Origin: Acidisoma sp. PAMC 29798 | GTDB lineage: Bacteria; Pseudomonadota; Alphaproteobacteria; Acetobacterales; Acetobacteraceae | Direction of reading: 5' to 3' | NCBI RefSeq assembly: GCF_030252425.1 | Contig: NZ_CP126994.1 | Coordinates: 3,095,001 to 3,159,000, forward strand | DNA: 64,000 nt | Shown: piece by piece, positions 40,438-49,302 of the stretch | Layout of the letters: each line of letters starts with the position of its first letter | Position numbering within the stretch: position 1 is the stretch's first letter | Made by a program: the position numbers and the translations under genes | Notes under the pieces: generated by a model | Told to the model about the DNA's origin: nothing | The model's database searches: none | The model's input: only the letters and a program-made list of their open reading frames with translations

Positions 40438-42770
40438 TACTGCGACCCACCCCATTGCCGGATGCGGGCGTCCGGATCGTCCGATCCGCTCGGCCTCAGA
40501 CCTTGCAGATATTGCGGTACGGCGGCGGCCGAGGGCAATTGCTCACGCAAATCCTGGGTCAAGGCCAGCGCGTCTCGCTGGTCATGCACCACATGGGGCG
40601 TGATCAGCACCAAAAGCTCGTTGCGCGTGCGCGAATTGCTCTGCTGCCCAAAGAGCGATCCGATAATGGGCACATCTTTCAGGAACGGCACGCCCTGATT
40701 GCTTTTGGTGACGCTGTCCTGAATCAACCCAGCGAGACCGATGGTCTGGCCATCCTGCACCACGACGCGGGACTGCACGTCGCGCTGCGTGAAGGTCGGC
40801 GAAGAGATTCCGCCGGTGCTGATCGTCGTGCTCGCCGCCGTGTTCACGTTGCTGACCTCTTGCGAGATGTCGAGCGTGACCAGCCCTTCACTGCTGACGC
40901 GCGGCGTGACTTCCAGAATAACGCCGGTCTGCTCATAGGCGACCGAGTTGATGACGTCCGAGGTGCTGGTCACTGTGCTCTGCGCCTGCTGCGTCAGATA
41001 CGGCACGAGGTCACCCACTTCCAGTCGCGCGGGCTGATTGTCCAGCACCATCAGCTCGGGCGATGACAGCACATGCACGGTACTCACGGCCTGGAGAAGA
41101 CTGAGTGCGACCTGGGATGCATTGCTGCCGGCCAAGAAGTAGCCGGCAAAGCTGTTGGTGGCATTGAAGACAGACGACAGCGTGCCATTCAAGCCGCCCG
41201 ACTTGAAGAAGAATTGCGTGCCATATTGCAGCGCATCGTTGAGCTCGACTTCGGCGATGACAGCGTCGATCCGGACCTGCAAGGGGATGATGTCGATCTT
41301 GCGCAGCGTTGCCATGACTGTGTCGAGTTCCTGCTGTGTGCCGTAGATCAGCAGGGAGTTGTTGACGGAATCAGGGATGATCCGCATCGTATTCGCGTTG
41401 GAGGCGCCGGAACCGGAACTGCCGCCGCTCGCGTCCAGTCCGCCGAGCAAGGGATTAGCGGAACTCGCCGCAGCTCCGGACGATGTCGTGCTGCCCAAAC
41501 CGCCGCCGGTGGTGCCCAGGCCACCGAGGCTTCCGCCGCCGATTCCGCCGACACCATCACTGCCGGCACCGCCCTGCCCGATGCTGGTGATGCCGCCGCT
41601 GCTGGACCCGGAAGCGCTGCCCGAACCCGACTTGAGCTGTGCGGTCGGCGTGGGTGTCGCCGTCACATGGTCAGGCGTGAAGGCCTGTTGGAGGACATAG
41701 GCGACGTCGTTGCTGTGGCCGTTTTGCAGATAGTAGACCGTCCAGCTGCGCACCGTGTTCTGCTGACGCTGCTGCATCATTGCAAAGACTCGTTGCGCTT
41801 CTTGAATGGTACGGGGTTCGGTTGCGGCGACCAGAACGGCGTTGATCCGCTCCATGGGAATGACGCGCGGCGCACCGCCCCGCGTACTCGTCGTCTGGCT
41901 CCCGGATGAGGCGCTGCCACCCAAAGCCTGCTGCAAGGCCGTCGCGACATCCTTGGCGTTGCCCTCGTCCACCGGGAACAATGCGAGAGATTGCCCGGCC
42001 AAACTGTCGACATCGAAAGCCGCAATCAGTCCGACCAAGGCATCCCGCGATTGCGGATCACCCGAAACGACGATCGCGTTGCTGCCACTATCGGCCGCCA
42101 GTTTCGTGCCCTGAGTGACAAAGGGTTGCAGCACGCGGGCCAATTCTTCGGCCGAGGCATAGTGCAGCGGAATAACCTGGCCGCCGCCATCGCCGGGTGC
42201 TGAGGCGAGGCCCGGCTGATTGGCGCCCCCTGCCGGCACGATGCGATACAGTGGCCCGTTATTGATCAGCGTCGCGCCCGCCTGGCTCAGCAAGACCTGC
42301 AAGGTCGGAAGGAGCTGGTCGTTGGAAATCGGCACCGAGGTGTGAAGTGTCGCAGTGCCATGTACAGCAGGATCGATCGTGTAATTGACATGCAGAATGC
42401 CACCGAGAATCTGGGCCACCACATCCCGGATATCGGTATCGGCAAAGTTCAACGATGCGCCGCCGTCGGTGACGGCGCCACTCGTGCCAGATGCCGCGGT
42501 CTGGTTGCTGGCAGCCGCCACGCCCGAGCCGTAGCTCACCGATGTGCGACCGAGCGAGGCGATGCTGCCGACAGAACCATTCTCGCGAACGGAGGCCTCG
42601 CCCGTGCCAGGTGGCACTGGTGTCAAAGCCTGCGGCGCAGGCGGAAGAGACGGTTTCGTGCAACTCGCGAGCAAAAGCAGGGCAAGGCCGCAGAAGAGCC
42701 GGTGTACAGACCGGTCGCGTTGTCGATTGCGCGTCACGTCAATCCCATCTCTCGGGCATCCATTGATCAA
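40437..42770 (-). CDS. gspD: Type II secretion secretin GspD
   Basis: 777 residues. A lipobox (LLAS|C at Cys37) suggests a lipidated outer-membrane anchor, unusual but not unknown. The N0-N3 domains extend to about 470, interrupted by a long Gly/Ser-rich loop, and the secretin domain ends with VPFLKDVPIIGSLFGQQSNS, then LLVLITPHVV. GspD forms the outer-membrane pore. Its start overlaps the gspM stop by 4 nt (ATGA). Confidence 0.95.
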   Translation of the reverse strand: MINGCPRDGIDVTRNRQRDRSVHRLFCGLALLLLASCTKPSLPPAPQALTPVPPGTGEASVRENGSVGSIASLGRTSVSYGSGVAAASNQTAASGTSGAVTDGGASLNFADTDIRDVVAQILGGILHVNYTIDPAVHGTATLHTSVPISNDQLLPTLQVLLSQAGATLINNGPLYRIVPAGGANQPGLASAPGDGGGQVIPLHYASAEELARVLQPFVTQGTKLAADSGSNAIVVSGDPQSRDALVGLIAAFDVDSLAGQSLALFPVDEGNAKDVATALQQALGGSASSGSQTTSTRGGAPRVIPMERINAVLVAATEPRTIQEAQRVFAMMQQRQQNTVRSWTVYYLQNGHSNDVAYVLQQAFTPDHVTATPTPTAQLKSGSGSASGSSSGGITSIGQGGAGSDGVGGIGGGSLGGLGTTGGGLGSTTSSGAAASSANPLLGGLDASGGSSGSGASNANTMRIIPDSVNNSLLIYGTQQELDTVMATLRKIDIIPLQVRIDAVIAEVELNDALQYGTQFFFKSGGLNGTLSSVFNATNSFAGYFLAGSNASQVALSLLQAVSTVHVLSSPELMVLDNQPARLEVGDLVPYLTQQAQSTVTSTSDVINSVAYEQTGVILEVTPRVSSEGLVTLDISQEVSNVNTAASTTISTGGISSPTFTQRDVQSRVVVQDGQTIGLAGLIQDSVTKSNQGVPFLKDVPIIGSLFGQQSNSRTRNELLVLITPHVVHDQRDALALTQDLREQLPSAAAVPQYLQGLRPSGSDDPDARIRQWGGSQ

Positions 42771-43402
42771 GGTTGTGGATCAGCCTGCGCATGCAGGTCG
42801 TCTGCGCGACCGGCGGCCAAGCGGAGTGCCAGCACGACGAAGCTCGCTTCCAGCGGCGCATGGCCGGTGGCACCCGGACTCTGCGGACCAGCGTCTGCCA
42901 CGGCGTGAAACTCCAGGTCATCGACCAGAAGGCGCAGATCGCTGGCGTCGATCGCTTGGAGCAGGGCGATCAGCACCGGCCAGCGGCCGCTCAGGGCGAT
43001 GCGAAGCGCGATCTGCCGGAACCCGCCTTGCTGCACGCCCGGCAAGGCTTCGGTGCTGGTCAGCGTCGCGCCCGCGGCCGTCGCCATGTCTTGAATTTCG
43101 CCCTGCAAGGTCGCGGCGGCGATGGCGTCGCTGTCGCCGCCGAGCAAACTGGCGGAGGGTGCGGCACCGGCCTGGCTCGCTGCGGCCAGCCGGCGGAGCG
43201 CCGGCAAATCGCGCGCGCGCGCCGCCATGTGCTCAAGCAAGATGCGCGACGCGGCAAGATCGTCCGACCGCGCTGTGTACCAACCGATGAGAGGCGACGC
43301 CACGGCGAGCCACAGGAAGGCCGCTGCGACCAAGGCCAGGGCGACCGCCAGCATCTGTCCGCGCGGTCCCTCCGGCAGACCGTCGCTCCCTTTCTGGATC
43401 AT
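42767..43402 (-). CDS. gspM: Type II secretion protein GspM
   Basis: 211 residues. A short cytoplasmic tail is followed by one transmembrane segment (about 17-38, MLAVALALVAAAFLWLAVAS) and a periplasmic ferredoxin-like domain. Position between gspL and gspD and the size identify it as GspM, which binds GspL. The start overlaps the gspL stop by 4 nt. Confidence 0.85.
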   Translation of the reverse strand: MIQKGSDGLPEGPRGQMLAVALALVAAAFLWLAVASPLIGWYTARSDDLAASRILLEHMAARARDLPALRRLAAASQAGAAPSASLLGGDSDAIAAATLQGEIQDMATAAGATLTSTEALPGVQQGGFRQIALRIALSGRWPVLIALLQAIDASDLRLLVDDLEFHAVADAGPQSPGATGHAPLEASFVVLALRLAAGRADDLHAQADPQP

Positions 43403-44454
43403 GGCGCGACATCCGCGCTGATGGAGAACAGGTCGGCGTGGGTGCTGTCATCCCGTGTGACAGGCGCCGCGAAGGCGGGGTCGATGATCGTGGGATCGGC
43501 GGCGAGCCGCGCGATCAACTGCACCGCCGTGCGGGATTCCCCGTCGATCCGCAGCTTGCGCTGCTGCAAGGTGAGGTCGGTCAGCCAGCTATCGTCGGGC
43601 AGCGCATTCGTCACCGCCGCGATCGCACGCAAGGGGTCGCCGACTTGCTGGCGCGCCGCAGCCAGCATGCTGCCGCCGGCGGCCTGAGCCTCGATGTCAC
43701 GCCGGAGGCGTGCCGCCTCGGCAACGGTCGGGCGCAGCGCCGCGATCCGCGCCCCCACATCCCCGAGCGCGATGGACTGGCGCAGAAACGGCAGGCCGAT
43801 GAGGGCCAGAAGCAACACCGCGCAAAGGGCTATGCCGGCACGCAGCGCGGGCGTGACGCGCGCGCCACCTTTCCCCTCTCGCGACGAAAGGTCGATCCGC
43901 CGCACACGGTCACCCTCCGGTGTGGCAGGCGCCTCCAGCAGCGCCGGGCGGGCTCCCGCAGAGGCAAGCGTGTCGATGATCGGCGCGACGGCGCCGCGTG
44001 GCCCGAGCGTCAACCGCAGGTGAAGCCGCGCATGGGCACGGTCCCTGCGGGTGACGGTCCATCCCCAAAAGGTTTCGGCGGCGGTGAAGGGCGTCAGCCG
44101 GTCCATTTCGTATTGCAGGACCTGGTCCAGCCCCCGCTCCGCCGCCAGGGGCAGAACCACGTCCCGCTCCAGCAGGCTGCCGGCGCGCAGGCGAAGCCGC
44201 ACGACGGCACGCGGCGCGCGGGCACGCAGAGCGCGCAGCCGCGCCAAACCGCTGTCATCGAGCAGCAGGCGTTCGAATGCCCCGTGCCGCGATCCCGTAT
44301 GGGGGCTGACATCGACCGTGTCATGCGTGGCGCCGGGCACCGAGACCAGGGAGATGAGAAAGCCTTGCCCCTCATCGGCCTCGCGCCCCCGCATCCTGTC
44401 GGGGAGCAGACTGAGGAGCTGCCGGGCCCACCAGCCCATGAATTGATTGATCAT
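43399..44454 (-). CDS. gspL: Type II secretion assembly protein GspL
   Basis: 351 residues from ATG 44454; a TTG at 44472 is possible. The cytoplasmic part (about 1-210) has an actin-like fold with RAVVRLRLRAGSLLERDVVL; a transmembrane segment at about 222-242 (GIALCAVLLLALIGLPFL) and a periplasmic PilN-like part follow. GspL recruits GspE to the membrane. The GspC/N-like gene lies 156 nt upstream, separated by a palindromic element. Confidence 0.88.
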   Translation of the reverse strand: MINQFMGWWARQLLSLLPDRMRGREADEGQGFLISLVSVPGATHDTVDVSPHTGSRHGAFERLLLDDSGLARLRALRARAPRAVVRLRLRAGSLLERDVVLPLAAERGLDQVLQYEMDRLTPFTAAETFWGWTVTRRDRAHARLHLRLTLGPRGAVAPIIDTLASAGARPALLEAPATPEGDRVRRIDLSSREGKGGARVTPALRAGIALCAVLLLALIGLPFLRQSIALGDVGARIAALRPTVAEAARLRRDIEAQAAGGSMLAAARQQVGDPLRAIAAVTNALPDDSWLTDLTLQQRKLRIDGESRTAVQLIARLAADPTIIDPAFAAPVTRDDSTHADLFSISADVAP

Positions 44455-44545
44455 ATTTGTCGGTCTTGCCAAGCCGGCGACTGTTTAGCGGCTCAGTCCC
44501 AGCTGTCTGTCGCAGTTTGATGACAACTTGGCGCGGTGCTCGGAA

Positions 44546-44571
44546 GGCGGATAACGCTGCGCTCATCCGCC
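44546..44571. repeat. Dispersed palindromic element, copy 3
   Basis: GGCGGAT (44546-44552) and ATCCGCC (44565-44571) enclose AACGCTGCGCTC, and CTACGAT follows. The loop and the CCTACGAT tail are shared with the copy at 31054-31132. It lies between the GspC/N-like gene and gspL, in an intergenic space where an operon boundary or partial terminator is likely. Confidence 0.75.
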
Positions 44572-44610
44572 CTACGATGTAACAGTGACTGTCGCCAAAC
44601 GTCTCGCGGT

Positions 44611-45150
44611 CTAAGGCTGCCAGAAGACGTTGCTGCGCTTGCCATGAAGCACGCGCGACCCGACCTTGCCGAGCTTACGCGGCTGGATGGGCAGGTTGGC
44701 GTAGCTCAGGCGGAGACTCGCGATGCGCCCGTCGCGCATCAAAGTCACGCCGCCATTGTCGATGTCCGTGATGGTCCAACCCGAGAGCGTGGCGCCCTGC
44801 CCCACCACGACCGACTTGGCGCTGCCATCGGCGCTTAGAGGCTGGAAGATCGCCAGGGACGTCGTCGCGAAGTGGATCGTGCCGGACAGGCGCGGCAGCA
44901 CATCCTGCCCTGGGCCGACGACAGCATCCGGCCGCCGGTCCAACGCGAACAAGGGGCGGCCCAGCGTCGTGCTCGCCCAGTCGTCGATCGGTGGCGCGTC
45001 CGGCGCGGTCGCGGCGGCGACCGTCATCGGCGCCGAAGGGCTGTCGGAAACCGGAACGCGCATCGGCGGCAACGCCTCGGCCGCAACCCCGCCGGCCAGC
45101 AGAAGCGCCAGGCCGCCGACAGCCCAGGAAAGGCGACCGCTCGGCGTCAT
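44611..45150 (-). CDS. GspC/GspN-like type II secretion protein
   Basis: 179 residues. After an N-terminal hydrophobic segment (about 8-25, SWAVGGLALLLAGGVAAEAL) a short proline-rich linker leads to a homology-region-like domain: LGRPLFALDRRPD, then LPRLSGTIHFATTSLAIF and GATLSGWTITDIDNGGVTL. This matches the HR domain of GspC (or the GspN proteins of alphaproteobacteria), which binds the secretin. No PDZ domain is present. It overlaps the P-type ATPase gene by 4 nt, so it is expressed with the SPFH/ATPase genes. Confidence 0.72.
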   Translation of the reverse strand: MTPSGRLSWAVGGLALLLAGGVAAEALPPMRVPVSDSPSAPMTVAAATAPDAPPIDDWASTTLGRPLFALDRRPDAVVGPGQDVLPRLSGTIHFATTSLAIFQPLSADGSAKSVVVGQGATLSGWTITDIDNGGVTLMRDGRIASLRLSYANLPIQPRKLGKVGSRVLHGKRSNVFWQP

Positions 45151-47126
45151 TCAGCCGCCTGGAGAATCGGCGACTCCATCACTACACGGCCGCGCGGCGC
45201 GATCAGCCCGGTCTCATCGAACAGCAACAGGCGGCCGGAATTCGCCATGCCGAGCAAGGTGCTGAAGTTGTGCACCACCGCCGCGACAATGGCGCCCTCG
45301 GCGCCCAGCAATCCGCAGGCCGCCAGCACGATCAGGATCACGGTCCAACCCAGGCCGAGCGCGACATTGATGTGGATGGTGCGCCGGCAGCGGCGGCTGA
45401 GGCGGATGCAGGTCGCGAGCCGCCGCAAGTCGCTCGTCATCAGCACGAGATCGGCCGAGGCCAGAGCAACGTCGGTCCCCTGCGCGCCCATCGCCACCCC
45501 GACCGCGCCGGCCTTGAGGGCCAGGCTGTCATTGATGCCGTCACCGACCACCAAAGGCCGAAAGCCTTGCCGCACCTCATCCAGCACGCGCTGCATCTTC
45601 TGCTCGGGCAGCGCTTCGGCGGCGATATCGGTGATGCCGAGCAAGCCCGCGATGCGGCGGGCCACGGTCGCGCGGTCGCCCGTCAGCAGCAATTGACGGT
45701 TCAGGCCGAGAGCGCGGAGCGAGGCCATCGCCTCCCGCGACTCGGGGCGCGGCTCATCCGCCAGCATCACCCATCCAAGGAAGCGGCTGCCCCGGCTCAG
45801 GCCGACCATCGGCCCGTCATGCATCGGCACGGGGCCGGTCATGGCGCCAAAGGTCGCGAGCAGAGCGGGCCGACCCATCGCCACCTGCGCGTCTCCTTGC
45901 CAGGCGTGCATGCCGAGCCCCCGCTCCTCGCGCGGTTCGCGCAGCAGCGGGCGTTCATCGACAGGGGCCACCTCGGCGAGGGCGCGGCTGACGGGATGGC
46001 TGCTGGCGCTGCCCAGGCTCGCGGCCAGGCCGAGCAGATCGGCTTCCGACACGCCTTGGGCCGGACGCGCGCCGACCAGCGTGAGTTCACCTGTCGTCAC
46101 TGTGCCGGTCTTATCGACCACCACGGAGGTGACTTCGGCGAGTTGCTCCAGGAAGGCGGAGCTTTTGATCAGGATGCCGTGCCGCGCGGCGACAGCAATA
46201 GCCGCCACCGCCGTCGCCGGCGCCGCCAGCACCAGGGCGCAGGGGCAGGAGGCGACGAGCACGGCCAGCATGGCCGGCGTATTGCCGGTGGCAAACCAGA
46301 CGCCGGCGGCCACCAGCAGGATCAGCACCATGTAATGGCCGGAATAGGCTTCCAGCAGGCGCGTAACGGGCGGCTTGGCGGCCTCCGCCTTGTGCATCAG
46401 GGCGACGATCTTGCCGAGCGTGGTTTCGCCGCCAACCTTGGTGACTTCCACCGTCAGGCCGCCGTCGAGGTCGATCGACCCGGCCAGCACCACATCGCCT
46501 TCGACCGCATCGATCGGCACGGATTCGCCGGTGAGGGAGGCAGTGTCGATGCTGGCGGCGCCCTGGCGGATGACGCCGTCCACCGGCACACGGTCACCGG
46601 CATGAAGGGCGATCAGGTCGCCCACCCGCAAATGCTGCGTCGATACTTCCTCATGCGTGCCGTCGGGCCGCACGCGAATGGAAGTGCTCTGCACCAGGCG
46701 GCTGAGGGCGTCGATCGCTTCCCGCGAGCCGAGCAGGCTGCGCTCCTCCAGCACATGGCCGATGATCATGACGATGGGCAGGATCGCCGCCGTCATCAGG
46801 TCGCCCGTCGCCCAGCAGGCGACCAGCGCGAGGGCGACAAGCTGGTCGCTCATGCCATGCAGGCTGGGATGGCGCAGACTGGCCCAGGCGGCGGACAGGA
46901 CCGGCACCGCGACGAGCAGGGCGGCGAGCCCAGCCACCAGCTCCGCGATGCCGCCATCGGCCGGGAAGACCACGCGCCAGAGCAAGGCGATGCCCAGCAG
47001 GCCGGCGGCGAACATCGACAGCGTCAGACGCATCGCCAGCGACCAGCGCTCCCCGAAGCTCAGTAGGGACGTTGTGCGCGTTTCCTTGGTGCGCGGTTCG
47101 GCCGCGCCCATTGCAAGGCCGCTCAT
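45147..47126 (-). CDS. Heavy-metal-type P-type ATPase (P1B)
   Basis: 659 residues. The CPC metal motif SCPCALVLAAP, phosphorylation site DKTGTVTTGE, TGES and the hinge VVGDGINDSLALKAG are all present. There is no N-terminal heavy-metal-associated domain. A Cu+, Zn2+ or Cd2+ exporter is expected; the metal cannot be chosen. It overlaps the SPFH gene (start 47126) and the GspC/N-like gene (end 45147) by 4 nt each, giving a tightly coupled block. Confidence 0.92.
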   Translation of the reverse strand: MSGLAMGAAEPRTKETRTTSLLSFGERWSLAMRLTLSMFAAGLLGIALLWRVVFPADGGIAELVAGLAALLVAVPVLSAAWASLRHPSLHGMSDQLVALALVACWATGDLMTAAILPIVMIIGHVLEERSLLGSREAIDALSRLVQSTSIRVRPDGTHEEVSTQHLRVGDLIALHAGDRVPVDGVIRQGAASIDTASLTGESVPIDAVEGDVVLAGSIDLDGGLTVEVTKVGGETTLGKIVALMHKAEAAKPPVTRLLEAYSGHYMVLILLVAAGVWFATGNTPAMLAVLVASCPCALVLAAPATAVAAIAVAARHGILIKSSAFLEQLAEVTSVVVDKTGTVTTGELTLVGARPAQGVSEADLLGLAASLGSASSHPVSRALAEVAPVDERPLLREPREERGLGMHAWQGDAQVAMGRPALLATFGAMTGPVPMHDGPMVGLSRGSRFLGWVMLADEPRPESREAMASLRALGLNRQLLLTGDRATVARRIAGLLGITDIAAEALPEQKMQRVLDEVRQGFRPLVVGDGINDSLALKAGAVGVAMGAQGTDVALASADLVLMTSDLRRLATCIRLSRRCRRTIHINVALGLGWTVILIVLAACGLLGAEGAIVAAVVHNFSTLLGMANSGRLLLFDETGLIAPRGRVVMESPILQAAE

Positions 47127-48220
47127 GGCGTCGGCCCCGGCAGCACGAGCTGTTTTCCGCCCCGCATGTCGATCGCCGTCACATCGCCGACGCGCTGCAA
47201 GATGGCGGCAATCTGGTCCTGATAGGCATGGCTAAGCAGCGTATCGCGATTGGCCGGCGTTTCCTGCGCTTCCAGCGCATCCACGGGATCGGTGCTGGCC
47301 ATCGCCGTGCGAATGCGCTCATCCGCGGCGGCCGAGGCAGCGGCGAGCAATTCGTCCCGCTGGCGGTCGGCTTCCTGCGTCATCCGCGCGGCATCGGTGC
47401 GGGCGGCGGCGGCGCCCTGGTCGGCGATCTGCGCCGCCGTCAGCACGGCATCGAAGGCGGCCTTGGCCACCGGCGGCAGCAAAGCCACGAGATCGACGCG
47501 ACTGATGGACACGCCCAGATCCTGGCCTGTGGCGCGGAGCGCCGTCAGCCGCTCATTCATCGTGGCGACCAGGTCGCTTCGCAACGCCTGGCGGCGCGCC
47601 GCCAGCGCCACGACCTTGGGGTCGCTGGCATTGTTCGCGTCTACATCCGTCTGGTCGGGCTGCGCGACCAGGAAGTCATCCAGATGGCGCGACGCCGCGA
47701 GATAAATTGCGCTCGCCAGAAAGGTCCGCTGCAAGGCCGGCAGAACGTGATCCTCGACCAGCAGATAGGCCGTCGGATCGGTGATGGTGTAAAACAAGGT
47801 CGCGTCCAGGGACACGACATTGCCGTCACCCGTCATGATATAGGCGGAGTTGTTCAAGTCCCGATCACCTTGAAGATGGATGACGTCGTCATTGGGTTCG
47901 AGCTGCATGTCGGTCTCGTCCGATTGGAAGCCGGTCTGCTGCGCCTGCACCTTGTAGGCGATCTGCTTGTCGGGCGCGGGCAGCAGCCGCACCTGCTCGA
48001 TCGGCGTCGGCCAGGCGAGCAACAAGCCCGCTTCCTGCACCCGGTTCACCCGCCCGAAGCGGAAGACCACGGCCCGGCTGTCAGGTGGCACCTGGCGCAG
48101 ATTGGTGGTGAGCCACCCGGCGGCCAGCACGAAGACCATGGCGTAGAGCATCAGGAAGCCGAGCCGCACTGAGCCCGCGAGCGGCCCCTTCAGCGCCGGA
48201 TCGGCGGTGGCGGCGCTCAT
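47123..48220 (-). CDS. SPFH domain protein (HflK-like), third of three
   Basis: 365 residues with one N-terminal transmembrane segment (about 26-46, LMLYAMVFVLAAGWLTTNL), an SPFH/Band 7 domain (VPPDSRAVVFRFGRVNRVQE, then LLLAWPTPIEQV) and a coiled-coil tail (AARTDAARMTQEADRQRDEL). HflK and HflC form a large membrane cage around the FtsH protease. This third homologue lies after an HflC- and an HflK-like gene and before a P-type ATPase, linked by 4-nt overlaps. Confidence 0.88.
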   Translation of the reverse strand: MSAATADPALKGPLAGSVRLGFLMLYAMVFVLAAGWLTTNLRQVPPDSRAVVFRFGRVNRVQEAGLLLAWPTPIEQVRLLPAPDKQIAYKVQAQQTGFQSDETDMQLEPNDDVIHLQGDRDLNNSAYIMTGDGNVVSLDATLFYTITDPTAYLLVEDHVLPALQRTFLASAIYLAASRHLDDFLVAQPDQTDVDANNASDPKVVALAARRQALRSDLVATMNERLTALRATGQDLGVSISRVDLVALLPPVAKAAFDAVLTAAQIADQGAAAARTDAARMTQEADRQRDELLAAASAAADERIRTAMASTDPVDALEAQETPANRDTLLSHAYQDQIAAILQRVGDVTAIDMRGGKQLVLPGPTP

Positions 48221-49302
48221 GGGGCACCGGTGGCGTGGCTCTGGTCGAGCAAGCCCATGACCGAGGATGCCCCCCCATCGGGCTTGTCGTCTTTTGGCGG
48301 TTCGGGGTCCTGGGCGTCTGGCGGTGTCGTCTTGGTTGTGAAGTCAATCGGCGGCCCTTGCACCAGCACATTGAAGGGCGCGGCATCCGTGCGCAGGATC
48401 AAACGAGTATGCGGGCCGACCACGGCGCTGACCGTATCGAGCGAGCGGAGCAGCATGTAGAGTTGCGGGTCACGCGCATAGCTCGCGGCATAGATCTGCG
48501 CCGCCTTCTGGCGGGACTGCGCCTCGATCGCAGCGGCATCCGATTGGGCGTCGGCGATGGTGATGCGGGCGTCGCGCGCGGCGTCGGACCGGATCTGCGC
48601 GGCGACACGCAGGCCTTCCGCCGCGCGTTGCGCCGCCACCGTCTCCCGCTCAGCGCGCATGCGCGCGACAGTCGCGGCCAAGGTTTCGGACGGAAGACTG
48701 AGACGCTCGACGCCGACCTGCTCGATCTGAACGCCGTAAATGTCGAGCACCTGCTGCGCCACATTGCCCTGAAGCTGTTGCTCGAAGGCCGCGAGGCGCA
48801 CCTTGCTGGGGTCCGTGTTCACGAGATCGGCGAGGTTGAAGTTGCTCGCGGTGATCTGCAGTGCGGAGCCCACGAAGCTGCGCAATTGTCGCGCCGCCTC
48901 ATCGGGATTGTTGCCTGCAGCGCGCAGGAACTGGCGGATATGGCCAGGGTCGGCAGGCACGCGCCAAGCGAGGTAGGTCTGCACCAGGATGCGAAGTCCG
49001 TCCCGCGTGCCGACATCCTCCAGCCCGCTCGACGTGGTGCGCAGGCGCAGGTCAACGTTGATGGTGCCTTCGATCGGCGCCGGCACCTTCCAGGCGAGGC
49101 CAGGCCGCGTCAGCACCCGCAGAGGATCGCCGAAACGCGTGACGACCACGGCCTGCCCGTCTGACACCATGATCTGCGAGGACACCACGACCGCGCCCAG
49201 CAGGATGACGGCGGCGAAAACCATGCGGATGGCGCGGCGTCCGCGCGGGCGCGGAAGGGGCGCCGCATCCGGATCTTCGATGGCGATGTCATGTGCGGTC
49301 AT
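48217..49302 (-). CDS. SPFH domain protein (HflC-like), second of three
   Basis: 361 residues, HflC size. The N-terminal transmembrane segment (AIRMVFAAVILLGAVVVSSQ) is followed by the HflC-type start of the SPFH domain (VSDGQAVVVTRFGDPLRVL, RPGLAWKVPAPIEGT) and the coiled-coil region VARMRAERETVAAQRAAEGL. HflC is the partner of HflK in FtsH regulation; whether this copy binds FtsH is unknown. It overlaps both flanking genes by 4 nt. Confidence 0.9.
   Translation of the reverse strand: MTAHDIAIEDPDAAPLPRPRGRRAIRMVFAAVILLGAVVVSSQIMVSDGQAVVVTRFGDPLRVLTRPGLAWKVPAPIEGTINVDLRLRTTSSGLEDVGTRDGLRILVQTYLAWRVPADPGHIRQFLRAAGNNPDEAARQLRSFVGSALQITASNFNLADLVNTDPSKVRLAAFEQQLQGNVAQQVLDIYGVQIEQVGVERLSLPSETLAATVARMRAERETVAAQRAAEGLRVAAQIRSDAARDARITIADAQSDAAAIEAQSRQKAAQIYAASYARDPQLYMLLRSLDTVSAVVGPHTRLILRTDAAPFNVLVQGPPIDFTTKTTPPDAQDPEPPKDDKPDGGASSVMGLLDQSHATGAP

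Noticed and set aside
44991-47066. A 691-codon plus-strand frame antisense to the P-type ATPase
   Set aside because: All ATPase motifs are on the other strand.
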